A program made the translations under genes and the position numbers. Below, in pieces: positions 55,391 to 64,000 of a DNA stretch of 64,000 nucleotides. Where the stretch lies: NCBI RefSeq assembly GCF_000196495.1, contig NC_011312.1, forward strand, positions 2,418,001 to 2,482,000, read 5' to 3'. The notes below the pieces were generated by a model. The model was not told the origin of the DNA, searched no databases, and saw only the letters and a program-made list of their open reading frames with translations. This DNA is from Aliivibrio salmonicida LFI1238. Lineage in GTDB: Bacteria > Pseudomonadota > Gammaproteobacteria > Enterobacterales > Vibrionaceae. Within the stretch, counting starts at the first letter, position 1, and each line of letters opens with the position of its first letter.

Positions 55391-56422
55391 TTATTCGTCA
55401 TCTAAATCAAATAAAACGTTTTTACCTAAGAAGGCAAGATCCGTTTTGACCATGTCTGGGCGCTTGATTTTCTCTGTGATCTGTACTGCTAATTTATCAC
55501 CAGATTTACCTACTTTACCGCGATACGTCGGTAAATCTTCGACAAACACGGTTGCGGCTTCTGGCATTTCAATTGGAATAATATCACCCGCTTGAAGGTC
55601 CATTAGATCGCGTAATGAGATTTCGCTTTCTAATAAATTCACTTTCATTTCAACAGGAACGTCCATGATTTCATCACGTAACGCTTTACTCCATCGAACA
55701 TCGGTGTCCATCTTGTCACTTTGAACACCAGCATCAAGTAGTTCGCGTATCGGTTCAACCATTGAGTATGGGAACACGACATGGAAATCACCACCGCCAC
55801 CGTCAACTTCAATATGGAATGAGCTTACGACGATAACTTCTGTCGGGCTTACAATGTTTGCCATGGTTGGGTTAACTTCTGAATCTAGGTATTCAAATTC
55901 AACCCCCATGACAGGAGACCATGCTTCTTTGTAATCTTCAAAAACAACTTTCAACAATAGCTGAATGATTCGACGCTCAGTCGGTGTAAATTCACGACCT
56001 TCGATCTTAGCGTGGAAACGTCCATCACCACCAAAGAAGTTTTCAACTAAAATGAAAACCAAACGCGCTTCCATCGTAACTAATGCCGTGCCTTTCAATG
56101 GACGAAAACGCACCATATTCAGACTTGTCGGTACATAAAGTGTATTTTGATACTCACCAAATTTAACCATTGAAACGCCGTTAATCGACACTTCCGCGGT
56201 TTTTCTCAGCATATTAAATAAGCTAATACGCATATGACGAGCGAAACGTTCATTGATCAACTCCAGTGTTGGCATTCGACCACGAACGATTCTGTCTTGC
56301 GATGAAAAGTCAAAACTCTTCATCGTGCCTGAGCTGTCATCAGCACCGACTACATCATCTTCTACGTCATCTACACCATGAAGTAGAGCATCAATTTCAT
56401 CTTGGGATAATAGATCTGTCAC
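55391..56422 (-). CDS. fliM: Flagellar motor switch protein FliM
   Basis: This 343-aa C-ring protein has the N-terminal CheY-binding peptide LLSQDEIDALLHGVDD (3-18), a CheC-like middle domain and a C-terminal SpoA domain. It is full length and follows fliL by 7 nt. Confidence 0.96.
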   Translation of the reverse strand: MTDLLSQDEIDALLHGVDDVEDDVVGADDSSGTMKSFDFSSQDRIVRGRMPTLELINERFARHMRISLFNMLRKTAEVSINGVSMVKFGEYQNTLYVPTSLNMVRFRPLKGTALVTMEARLVFILVENFFGGDGRFHAKIEGREFTPTERRIIQLLLKVVFEDYKEAWSPVMGVEFEYLDSEVNPTMANIVSPTEVIVVSSFHIEVDGGGGDFHVVFPYSMVEPIRELLDAGVQSDKMDTDVRWSKALRDEIMDVPVEMKVNLLESEISLRDLMDLQAGDIIPIEMPEAATVFVEDLPTYRGKVGKSGDKLAVQITEKIKRPDMVKTDLAFLGKNVLFDLDDE

Positions 56423-56429
56423 ATTGAAC

Positions 56430-56915
56430 CTATTGCATTACAAAGTCAGTAAATAATACTTTTTCAATTACAGGTTTCGCTGTAATTTTAGTAAAGGCAT
56501 CTTGAATATCACGCGTTGCCTGTTCACGAAGTTCGATTCGACCACGAGGCTCTCTTAATTGCTCAACCGTTGCCGCAGCAAAAGTCGATAATAACGTACT
56601 TTCTACTAATGGCGTGTGCTGTTTTGCTATTGCTTCATTATCACTACCGCGCATCATTACTTGCACTTTTAATTGTACAAGACGATCTCGTTTATCACCT
56701 GCCACATTGAAAATAAAAGGCTGTGGCAAGTTTAAATACAATGCTGGCATTTTTGCTTCTAACGCCGCGATATCATGCTCTGTTGGTTCTGGTTTACTCT
56801 CTCCAGACATAAAGAACCAAGCACCAACGCCTCCCACTACTAGCAATAAAACAAGTAGTGCGATGACAAACATCATCTTATTTTTGCTTTTAGGTGCGTC
56901 ACCCTGCTCAGCCAT
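56430..56915 (-). CDS. fliL: Flagellar basal body protein FliL
   Basis: This 161-aa single-pass protein (helix MFVIALLVLLLVVGGVGAWFF near 15-35) has a periplasmic stomatin-like domain ending VEKVLFTDFVMQ. It supports stator function around the motor. Confidence 0.95.
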   Translation of the reverse strand: MAEQGDAPKSKNKMMFVIALLVLLLVVGGVGAWFFMSGESKPEPTEHDIAALEAKMPALYLNLPQPFIFNVAGDKRDRLVQLKVQVMMRGSDNEAIAKQHTPLVESTLLSTFAAATVEQLREPRGRIELREQATRDIQDAFTKITAKPVIEKVLFTDFVMQ

Positions 56916-56972
56916 TGTCTTTCCTCTTGAATAAACCGTTAATTATTATTTTAAAAATCCGTTGATGCACGA

Positions 56973-58196
56973 TTAAGCGTAAAAGCTAATACCATCTTTA
57001 GGTTTCGATACTTGAACATTAATTTCATGCTCTTCTGAAGACTCTTCACTAAAGCCAGAACCTTGACGAGACGATTCCTCTTTCTGATAACCATACTGTG
57101 AAGAATCACCTGAACTTTGCTGTTGTACAGACGTATCGGCCAATTGAATTCCTTGTTGAGCAAACATTTCACGTAGTCGTGGTAAAGATTGTTCAATCGC
57201 CTCTTTTGCCTGTGGGTTCGACACCGTAAATTGAACCCCAGCACTGTCTGCGCCCATATTTAGGCGAATGTGCATGCGCCCCATTTCTGGTGGATCTAAT
57301 CGAATATCAACGTACTTTAAATTCTTTGCCATCATCATATTGATGCGTTCTGCCACTTCATCACTGACTTGTTCTTGACGAATGTTCAGTGGCATTGCTG
57401 CTGGATCGGTTCGCTGACTTGCGGTGACTTGTTGTGTTCCCGTTGTACCAGCAACATTAGACAGTTGTTGTGCAAACGAATCACTGCTTTTAGCGTCGGT
57501 TAAACTGATCGCTTCTCCATTGGCAATCTGTGTCATGCCTAATGCAGAAATATCCATTTTACCTTTTTGCTTTTCAACTAACTTACCGGCTTCCGCCTCT
57601 GCTTTACCAATTAACGCCGCTGACGTTAACATTTCTTTGGTCGATTCTTTATTACCAGAAGCATCGCCCTTTTCTTTTGTTCCTTCTGATGACACTTTAC
57701 TAGATTGTCCCCATTGAATTTCTTTTAATGGGTCAGACTTAGAAGCATCACCTTTTACCGATTCTTTTCCTGCCACAGCGGCTTGGGCTTGAGTAAGCAC
57801 AACCTCACCGTTTTCAGTCACTACTTTGTCTTCTGAATCAGAGGTTTCTTTATCTGATTTTTCTTTTAATTCTTTCTCTTTAACTAACGTGCCATTGGCT
57901 TGATCAAGTCGAGATAATAGCTCTGAGCCTTCTTCCACTTTCTCTTCAACGGTGTCTTCTTTTTTTGCTGCGTTATCACTTTTTTCTTTTTCTATGGCCG
58001 CTGCTTTTTCATCGGCGGCTGTTTTTTCTGTTTCCGCTGCTTTTTTGGCGTCTTCTTTCGCCTCTAAACCCATCAACTCTTTCAGCTCTTCAATGAAGCC
58101 TTCTGAATCGTTTTTTTCTACGGCAGCCGTTTTAGTATCAGGCTTTACAGGTGCAGTGGTGTTGATACTTTTTAATGATAAGTCATTACTGCTCAT
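56973..58196 (-). CDS. fliK: Flagellar hook-length control protein FliK
   Basis: This 407-aa secreted molecular ruler has a long Lys/Glu/Ala/Ser-rich low-complexity N-terminal part and a C-terminal Flg_hook domain (QVSDEVAERINMMMAKNLKY, LDPPEMGRMHIRLNM). The ATG at 58196 (MSSNDLSL) is preferred over the upstream frame start at 58247, whose N-terminal residues look non-native; the RBS is weak. Confidence 0.88.
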   Translation of the reverse strand: MSSNDLSLKSINTTAPVKPDTKTAAVEKNDSEGFIEELKELMGLEAKEDAKKAAETEKTAADEKAAAIEKEKSDNAAKKEDTVEEKVEEGSELLSRLDQANGTLVKEKELKEKSDKETSDSEDKVVTENGEVVLTQAQAAVAGKESVKGDASKSDPLKEIQWGQSSKVSSEGTKEKGDASGNKESTKEMLTSAALIGKAEAEAGKLVEKQKGKMDISALGMTQIANGEAISLTDAKSSDSFAQQLSNVAGTTGTQQVTASQRTDPAAMPLNIRQEQVSDEVAERINMMMAKNLKYVDIRLDPPEMGRMHIRLNMGADSAGVQFTVSNPQAKEAIEQSLPRLREMFAQQGIQLADTSVQQQSSGDSSQYGYQKEESSRQGSGFSEESSEEHEINVQVSKPKDGISFYA

Positions 58197-58387
58197 AGTA
58201 TGTTCTCTACATTGAGTGTGGCTTTTTTGACGAGTGCCATAAAACACTAATTTTTACTATTTTAAAGCAAGTATTAAGCCACTTTTAATTAGACCTTTCA
58301 CAACGTCTGTTTAAAAGCGACATAATCACAGAAGAAAAAGAGAATACGACCAAGCGAGAAGTGATAAATAAAGACGTGTTAGCAAGA

Positions 58388-58825
58388 CTATTTTGGCCTA
58401 CGTGCAAATTGCAACGTCACGTATTCATCCATCATTTTTTGTTCTTGTTTATCCAGCATTTTTTGTTTTTCTGCTTTTTTCTTATCCATCATCCACTCAT
58501 AAGAGCGACGCTGCTTACGGGTTTCTTGCCAATAGGTTTGGCAGTTATCCACTTGAGAAGTGAAATGAGATTCCGCACTCTTTTGTTTTGTTAGGGTTTC
58601 ATCTAACTGAACAAGAAATTTATTTAGGTGGCTGTATTGGCTTGCAGTTAACCCTTTCTGACCACGTTCTAGTAGCTGATTACAGTAATCCAAACGGTAT
58701 TTTTCAATTTGTTTTACTTGCTTATAAAAATTATCCAATTCAGACTTGGCTTTGTTTAACGCCAGTACCGATTGGTTCTCTCTTTCTTGAGCTTGTTCTA
58801 GTAAAAAATCAAAGGCACTGCTCAT
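58388..58825 (-). CDS. fliJ: Flagellar export chaperone FliJ
   Basis: This 145-aa coiled-coil protein (heptads through most of its length, for example LALNKAKSELDNFYKQVKQI) works with the FliI ATPase. It is placed directly after fliI, as expected. Confidence 0.92.
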   Translation of the reverse strand: MSSAFDFLLEQAQERENQSVLALNKAKSELDNFYKQVKQIEKYRLDYCNQLLERGQKGLTASQYSHLNKFLVQLDETLTKQKSAESHFTSQVDNCQTYWQETRKQRRSYEWMMDKKKAEKQKMLDKQEQKMMDEYVTLQFARRPK

Positions 58826-58881
58826 GCAATTTCCTAGTGGTCATTAAAGGGTTTTACAACGAAAAATAAGTTAAATTACGA

Positions 58882-60201
58882 TTAACCACTTAACAACATT
58901 TTAAGCATGTTTTTACACATATCGAAAGGAACCGTTTCTTTCATGCGTTGCTGCAAGTATTCATCTAATCGTGGTTTCAACGTAAAGGCTTGGTCTATCG
59001 CCGGATTCGTTCCTGGTTTATACGCACCGATAGAAACCAGATCTTGGTTTTTACGACACGTGGCCAGAACTTGACGCACCGCTTTTGACATCAGCATATG
59101 CTCTTCGTCCGTAATCTGTGGCATAACACGGCTGACAGAACGTTCAACATCAATCGCAGGATAATGTCCAGCATCGGCCATTTCTCGTGATAATACAATG
59201 TGACCATCCAAAATAGCTCGGGCAGCATCGGCAATTGGATCTTGTAAATCATCGCCTTCAGTTAACACGGTAAAAAAAGCCGTGATAGAGCCTTGATCTT
59301 CATTACCGTTACCCGCACGTTCAACCAGTGCAGGTAATTTAGCGAATACCGATGGCGGATAGCCCTTGGTCGCAGGAGGCTCACCAACCGACAAGGCGAT
59401 TTCACGCTGAGCTTGAGCAAAACGAGTCAGTGAGTCCATTAATAACAACACGTCTAACCCTTGATCTCGAAAGTATTCAGCAATGGTTAAAGCGGTTTGG
59501 CACCCTTTTAATCGCATTAATGGTGATGAATCGGCAGGAGCAGCAACAACAACAGAACGTTGGCGGCCTTCTGTACCCAGAATGTCTTCAATGAATTCTT
59601 TTACTTCTCGTCCACGTTCACCAATCAGCCCCACAACCACAACTTGAGCCGTGGTACCACGAGTCATCATGCCAAGTGTGACCGACTTACCCACACCTGA
59701 ACCTGCAAAAAGACCAATACGCTGACCTTTGCCCACCGTCAGTAATCCATTAATCGCTTTTAAGCCAACATCCAATGGCTCTCTGATGGGTTTACGAGAA
59801 AGTGGATTGATAGGTGTTGATGTAAAAGAAGCCGTTTGTTCAGTGTAAATATCACCTAACCCATCGATAGGTTTACCAACACCATCAATAACTCGACCCA
59901 ATAATTCCATACCAACAGGTATGCCACTGACATCGGCAATTGGCGTGACTTTCGCTCCAGGTAATACCCCAGAGATTTGTTCGTTTGGCATTAAGAATAA
60001 ATTGTCACCTGAAAACCCAACCACTTCCGCTTCAATTTCACCATTAACGGTTTCAACCATGCATGAGCTGCCAATCGGAGCTCGGCACCCTGTCGCTTCA
60101 AGGGTTAGTCCAACAACACGAACTAACTTACCAGAGGCAATCGCACGAGTTGTCAGTCCTGATGTTTTGTATTGAGAAAGACGTTCAGATAACGGCAGCA
60201 T
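58882..60201 (-). CDS. fliI: Flagellum-specific ATPase FliI
   Basis: This 439-aa F1-beta-like ATPase has Walker A GLFAGSGVGKSVTLG (about 164-178), Walker B VLLLMDSLTRFAQAQREI and the GERGREVKEF motif. It energises export with FliH and FliJ. It starts directly after the fliH stop. Confidence 0.96.
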   Translation of the reverse strand: MLPLSERLSQYKTSGLTTRAIASGKLVRVVGLTLEATGCRAPIGSSCMVETVNGEIEAEVVGFSGDNLFLMPNEQISGVLPGAKVTPIADVSGIPVGMELLGRVIDGVGKPIDGLGDIYTEQTASFTSTPINPLSRKPIREPLDVGLKAINGLLTVGKGQRIGLFAGSGVGKSVTLGMMTRGTTAQVVVVGLIGERGREVKEFIEDILGTEGRQRSVVVAAPADSSPLMRLKGCQTALTIAEYFRDQGLDVLLLMDSLTRFAQAQREIALSVGEPPATKGYPPSVFAKLPALVERAGNGNEDQGSITAFFTVLTEGDDLQDPIADAARAILDGHIVLSREMADAGHYPAIDVERSVSRVMPQITDEEHMLMSKAVRQVLATCRKNQDLVSIGAYKPGTNPAIDQAFTLKPRLDEYLQQRMKETVPFDMCKNMLKMLLSG

Positions 60202-60999
60202 TTACTGATTTCCTTGATGACGATTCACACCACAAAACTTAGTTAATACGGTTTTAATTCGTTCTTCCAACAAGTAATTCACTTTAGAGTCAAACGCTTG
60301 AATGTTAATATCGCCTAAATTCATGGATGGCTCGATAGATAACGTCCATTGCTTTTGAGCTAACGCTTCTTCGCCATACGCCTCAACCACTCGTTGGTGA
60401 TCTTCAGGGTTTAACGATATTTTAATTTCTCGTTCCGTCACGGGAAGAGTCTCTACCGCTTCACGTACCGTGTCTAAAATAATTTGAGGATTGGTTTTTA
60501 CTTCAACATGAGTTACTTCTTTAGTTAACGCCAATACCATGTCGATAAGTTGTTTTTCTACTTGAGAATCAAGTAAGGCAAGCGGCTCAGAAAATTTATC
60601 GGCCATTTCAATCAATTGTTGAATACGCGCTTGGATCTCAGCTTGTCCCGCTGCGATACCTTCCTCATAACCCACTTGATAGCCCTCAGGCTTACCTGTT
60701 TCAAAACCTTCTGCTTGGCCTTTTTCTAGCCCTTCTTTGTAGCCAAATTCTTGACCTTCCAATTTCCCTTCATTATAAGCGCCTTGCTTGATCTGCTCGA
60801 TGATTTCATCTGTCAGTACAAACTCTTCAGCCACTTCTTCTTTCGGTAATGACGGCGTCCAGCTTGGGTCATAATTTAATGCAGTTTCACGAGCAGGGTT
60901 TGCAGGATCAGAGTAATCAGGAGATTGCCAAATATTTGTTTTTTGCAGTTCACTCTCATCGGTAATACGAATAAAACCACGTTTTTTGCTGAGACTCAT
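60202..60999 (-). CDS. fliH: Flagellar assembly protein FliH
   Basis: This 265-aa FliI regulator has a central Gly-rich repeat part typical of FliH (GKLEGQEFGYKEGLEKGQAEG, approximate GxxxG pattern, about 78-120). A C-terminal ATP synthase-type stalk domain (VEKQLIDMVLALTKEVTHVE) follows. It is separated from fliG by 133 bp holding a long hairpin. Confidence 0.93.
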   Translation of the reverse strand: MSLSKKRGFIRITDESELQKTNIWQSPDYSDPANPARETALNYDPSWTPSLPKEEVAEEFVLTDEIIEQIKQGAYNEGKLEGQEFGYKEGLEKGQAEGFETGKPEGYQVGYEEGIAAGQAEIQARIQQLIEMADKFSEPLALLDSQVEKQLIDMVLALTKEVTHVEVKTNPQIILDTVREAVETLPVTEREIKISLNPEDHQRVVEAYGEEALAQKQWTLSIEPSMNLGDINIQAFDSKVNYLLEERIKTVLTKFCGVNRHQGNQ

Positions 61000-61070
61000 G
61001 ATGATAACCTGTAGGGATATAAGAAGATTAAATTAGAATTCAGATACTTATTTTGAATATCAAAAAGTAT

Positions 61071-61104
61071 AACGGCCATTCCATAATCTAATGAAATAGC
61101 CGTT
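61071..61104 (-). terminator. Long hairpin between fliG and fliH
   Basis: AACGGC and GCCGTT enclose a further ATTTCAT/ATGGAAT pairing (one G-U), giving a stem of about 13-14 bp. The minus strand continues ATACTTTTTG. It may be a partial terminator or an mRNA processing/stability element inside the flagellar operon. Confidence 0.5.
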
Positions 61105-61132
61105 TAATTATAGCTTTGAAGACGACATCGTA

Positions 61133-62185
61133 TTACACGAATTCATCAGCACCACCGGTTAACATAAGGTCACCGGAGTCCGCCATTCTTCTCGCCACAG
61201 CCAAGATCTCTTTCTGTGCAGCTTCAACATCAGCAACACGTACCGGTCCCATGGCTTCAAGATCATCACGCATAAGTTCTGCCGCACGTTTCGACATACA
61301 CTTAAACATCTTCTCTTTAAGACCGTCATCTGCACCTTTAAGCGCTTTTTGTAGCACTTCTTGTGGTACATCACGCAGCAACATTTGAATACCCGTATCT
61401 TGAACATCTATCAGGTTTTCAAACACAAACATCAGATCTTGAATTTGCGTTGCTGTTTCTTCATCTTGGTCACGAATTTGATCCATCAACATACCTTCAA
61501 TACTGTTATCTAGGTAGTTCATGATTTCTGCCGCCGCTTTCAGGCCGCCAATTTTGGCTGCTTGAGCGCCAGATTGACCCGCGAATTGTTTCTCCATGAT
61601 TTCGTTCAATTCAGCCAGTGCTGATGGTTGAACTTCTTCAAGGTGTGCAATACGCATCATTAAATCAAGACGAACACGTTCAGGGAACTGGGATAAAATA
61701 TCAGCAGACTGATCAGGATCTAAATAAGACAGTACAATCGTTTGGATCTGTGGATGCTCATTCATAATGATGCTAGCCACTTGACGAGGATCCATCCATT
61801 TCAATGAATCCAACCCTTTAGACCCGCTACCCAATAAAATTTGGTCAACAAGGTTATTGGCTTTGTCTTCACCAAGTGCAGCAACTAATGCATTACGCAT
61901 AAAGTCTTCGCTGCCCATGCCGATCGTTGTGTACTTCTGAATATCTTCTAAGAAAGCACGATGAATCGCGGACACTTTAGTCTGATTTAAATCAGACACT
62001 GTTGCCATTGCTGCACCGACTTTCTGAACCTGTTTGGGTTCTAAATGACGAATGATACTTGCGGCGTCATCTTCACTTAAACTAAGTAATAGAATCGCTG
62101 CGCGCTCTGAGCCCGATAATGAAGAAAGATCAAACTCTGTCGCGTCTTCCTCTTTCTTGTCTGCTTCAATAATGTCATTAGCCAT
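61133..62185 (-). CDS. fliG: Flagellar motor switch protein FliG
   Basis: This 350-aa rotor protein has N-terminal FliF-binding, middle (IVLSYLDPDQSADILSQFPE) and C-terminal torque domains. The torque helix region KALKGADDGLKEKMFKCMSKRAAE carries the charged residues that meet the stator. It overlaps the fliF 3' end by 8 nt. Confidence 0.96.
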   Translation of the reverse strand: MANDIIEADKKEEDATEFDLSSLSGSERAAILLLSLSEDDAASIIRHLEPKQVQKVGAAMATVSDLNQTKVSAIHRAFLEDIQKYTTIGMGSEDFMRNALVAALGEDKANNLVDQILLGSGSKGLDSLKWMDPRQVASIIMNEHPQIQTIVLSYLDPDQSADILSQFPERVRLDLMMRIAHLEEVQPSALAELNEIMEKQFAGQSGAQAAKIGGLKAAAEIMNYLDNSIEGMLMDQIRDQDEETATQIQDLMFVFENLIDVQDTGIQMLLRDVPQEVLQKALKGADDGLKEKMFKCMSKRAAELMRDDLEAMGPVRVADVEAAQKEILAVARRMADSGDLMLTGGADEFV

Positions 62186-63914
62186 TTTCAGATACCCAAT
62201 TTTTAACTACTTGCGCTGCTAATTCTGGTTCATTTGCAACAAGTGCACGAACCGCTTTCAATAAATCTTCATCTTTATGCAGATTTGGTAAATCAATGCC
62301 TGAACCAAATTCAAATCCATCGCCATCCAAATCACTACCAATCAGTCCCATGTCGCCATCAGCGCCAGTGTTACCATTCGCAAGGGCATCTTCTTCTGCT
62401 TGATTAGGGAACAGAAGTTTATTCATCGCAGGACGAACAAGAATAAGAAGCACGGCAATAATAACTAATGCACCAGCAAGCCATTTAACCCACTCGTTAA
62501 AGTTAGGATTTTCCCAAATAGGCACATCAATTGAAATTGGTTGCTCTTCAATCGCAAATTTCACACTGATAACATTCAATAAGTCACCACGATCTTCGTT
62601 AAGACCTACACTGCCAATTATAATTTGACGAATTTTATCAATTTGTTCAGCTGGTACTGGTGTGTACGTGGCTTCACCCGTATCTGGATTGACGGTTCTA
62701 AGTTCTTTGACTGCAACAGAAACCGTTTGACGAGACAACGTCCCCGTTTGCTTTCGCTCATGGCTGATCGTCGTATCCAATTCAAAATTTCGAGTCGCTT
62801 CTTTATGAACCGCGCCCTTACCAAGCACTGAACCGTCTTTTAGCTCAGAAATGTCTTGTGGAATAGCTGAATCAACAGGCGGTTGATTGCTCAATGCCCC
62901 AGGGATACCCGCAATGACATTACCATTGTTGTAATCTTCTAATGTGTATTCACTTCGTGTTGATGGTGTTTGCGGATCGAACTGCTTACGCGTTTGTTCA
63001 ATCGCGCTGAAATCCATGGACACATCAACTTGTGCGGTATAGTTACCTAAACCGAGAATAGGGATAAGAATCGCGTCAATTTTATCGCGTAAAGATTGCT
63101 CTTGTTTACGCTCTAACTCTTGTTCTTTACGATGCGCTGTCGCCATCGGATCTTGCGAACCAGAACTCAATAAACGACCGTGTTGATCCGTCACCGTGAC
63201 ACGCGTTGGTTTCATGCCAGGAACGGCACTTGATACCATATCAACAATCGAATCGACTTATTCTTGTTTTAAATTTGCGCCCATACGCATCGTCAAGAAT
63301 ACCGTTGCAGAAGCTTCTTGATTATGACGTACAAACACACTTTGTTTTGGCATTGCAAGTAGCACTTGAGCTTTACGAATTGGACGCATTTGCTCAAATG
63401 TACTGGCTAATTGACGTTCACGGCTTAATTTTAGACGTTCTAGTTCTAAACGCTGTGATACACCAAAGCCCATGTCTTGTAATAATATCTCGTCCCCTTC
63501 TCCGTTAACGCTGCCATTTAAGCCAGCACGTGAAAGGTTAAGTTTCATTTGACTGAATTCTGAAGCTGGAACTAAAATCGTATTCCCATCCAGTTTGTAT
63601 TCTGCTTTTTGAGCATCAAGATGGTCGAGAACTTGAATAAGTTCGTCTGTTTCATAGACACCCAATGGGCGCATTTCAGGTTCTTGAACCCAAAAAAACA
63701 GCATAACGATCAACGCAACACAGATAGAAACAGACAGAACTAAGATAACTTGACGTAATAAATCAAGGTTACCTAATGCTGAATCCAACTTTGATGAACT
63801 TTGCTCATCAACGTCTGGGTTCTGTACATCAACAGAGCTATCAAGTGCCATTGCACCGCCTATTGACATATCATCAGATACTGACAAATCTGTATTTTTC
63901 TTATCTTCCGACAC
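62178..63914 (-). pseudogene. fliF: Flagellar MS-ring protein FliF, interrupted by in-frame TAA
   Basis: The full frame is 578 codons, the normal FliF size, but codon 219 is TAA (63258-63260) between GANLKQE and VDSIVDMVSSAVPG, where Gln (CAA) is usual in this motif. Reading continues in the same frame with all expected parts. The first helix is LRQVILVLSVSICVALIVML, the N-part ends MRMGANLKQE, and the C-part has the periplasmic domain, the helix WLAGALVIIAVLLILV and the FliG-binding tail. The start is GTG at 63914 with AGGAAG upstream. Restart at ATG 63239, seven codons on, would give a separate 353-aa C-part. It is either a real nonsense mutation or an error. Confidence 0.85.
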
Positions 63915-63931
63915 GGCTTACTTCCTAGATA

Positions 63932-64000
63932 TTATACAGGCATGTTCATTAGTGTTTTATAAGCGTCTACTAGCTTATTTCGTACTTGAATGGTTGCATC
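63932..64000 (-). CDS. fliE: Flagellar hook-basal body protein FliE, C-terminal end (partial)
   Basis: The last 22 codons, DATIQVRNKLVDAYKTLMNM plus PV and a stop, match the conserved FliE C-terminus. The gene runs off the right edge of the window. It lies 17 nt upstream of the fliF start and begins the fliEFGHIJ block. Confidence 0.93.
   Translation of the reverse strand, partial: DATIQVRNKLVDAYKTLMNMPV

Noticed and set aside
58197..58387. Sigma-54 promoter ahead of fliK (TGGCACTCGTC on the minus strand)
   Set aside because: The -24 half is good but no TTGC is found at the -12 position.

Overview
The window is a chromosomal segment of a marine gammaproteobacterium, almost certainly Vibrionaceae and most likely Aliivibrio (fischeri/salmonicida/logei group). 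The basis is the low GC content, the unbroken Vibrio-type order fliE-...-fliR-flhB / flhA-flhF-flhG-fliA-cheY-cheZ-cheA-cheB-parC-parP-cheW followed by ccmABCDEFGHI, and fadIJ lying next to fadL-type porins. The number of insertion sequences and broken genes recalls A. salmonicida. The species call is inference from gene content; no search was run.

Layout. 1-21157 is an IS-rich accessory/rearranged zone. Three near-identical IS66-family copies lie at 68-2382, 15668-17982 and 18844-21157 (inverted). One IS982-family copy (2712-3712) sits 25 bp upstream of the ptsG start codon. Between them are ptsG, a GST-like gene, an NSS-family Na+ symporter with its 31-aa small subunit, an outer-membrane barrel protein, a 29-aa membrane peptide, a frameshifted beta-propeller/pseudokinase/AraC regulator, and feoABC behind FNR- and Fur-like sites. 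An 861-bp scrap of a phage tail tape-measure gene is trapped between the two inverted IS66 copies.

21300-30400 is a lipid region: fadI-fadJ (beta-oxidation) with a FadR-like site, two tandem FadL-family porins separated by a nested palindromic repeat, a YjdF-family membrane protein, and mlaA (outer-membrane lipid asymmetry). 30500-37600 is a complete cytochrome c maturation operon, ccmABCDEFGHI. 37800-64000 is the polar flagellum/chemotaxis cluster, nearly all on the minus strand, with one plus-strand PilZ gene between flhA and flhB. The polar chemotaxis array anchors ParC and ParP are encoded between cheB and cheW.

The main surprises are these. fliF (MS ring) carries an in-frame TAA where a Gln codon is expected. 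The AraC-type sensor is split by a one-base shift in an A6 run. IS982 cuts ptsG off from its upstream region. A perfect 17-bp inverted repeat lies inside every IS66 tnpA. An orphan rho-independent terminator on the minus strand upstream of fadI suggests an unannotated small RNA. A GC-rich hairpin cluster ending in T7 lies upstream of feoA. CheA carries three copies of a short acidic peptide, and ParP contains ten tandem Pro-Glu codon pairs. No rRNA, tRNA or CRISPR array was recognised.
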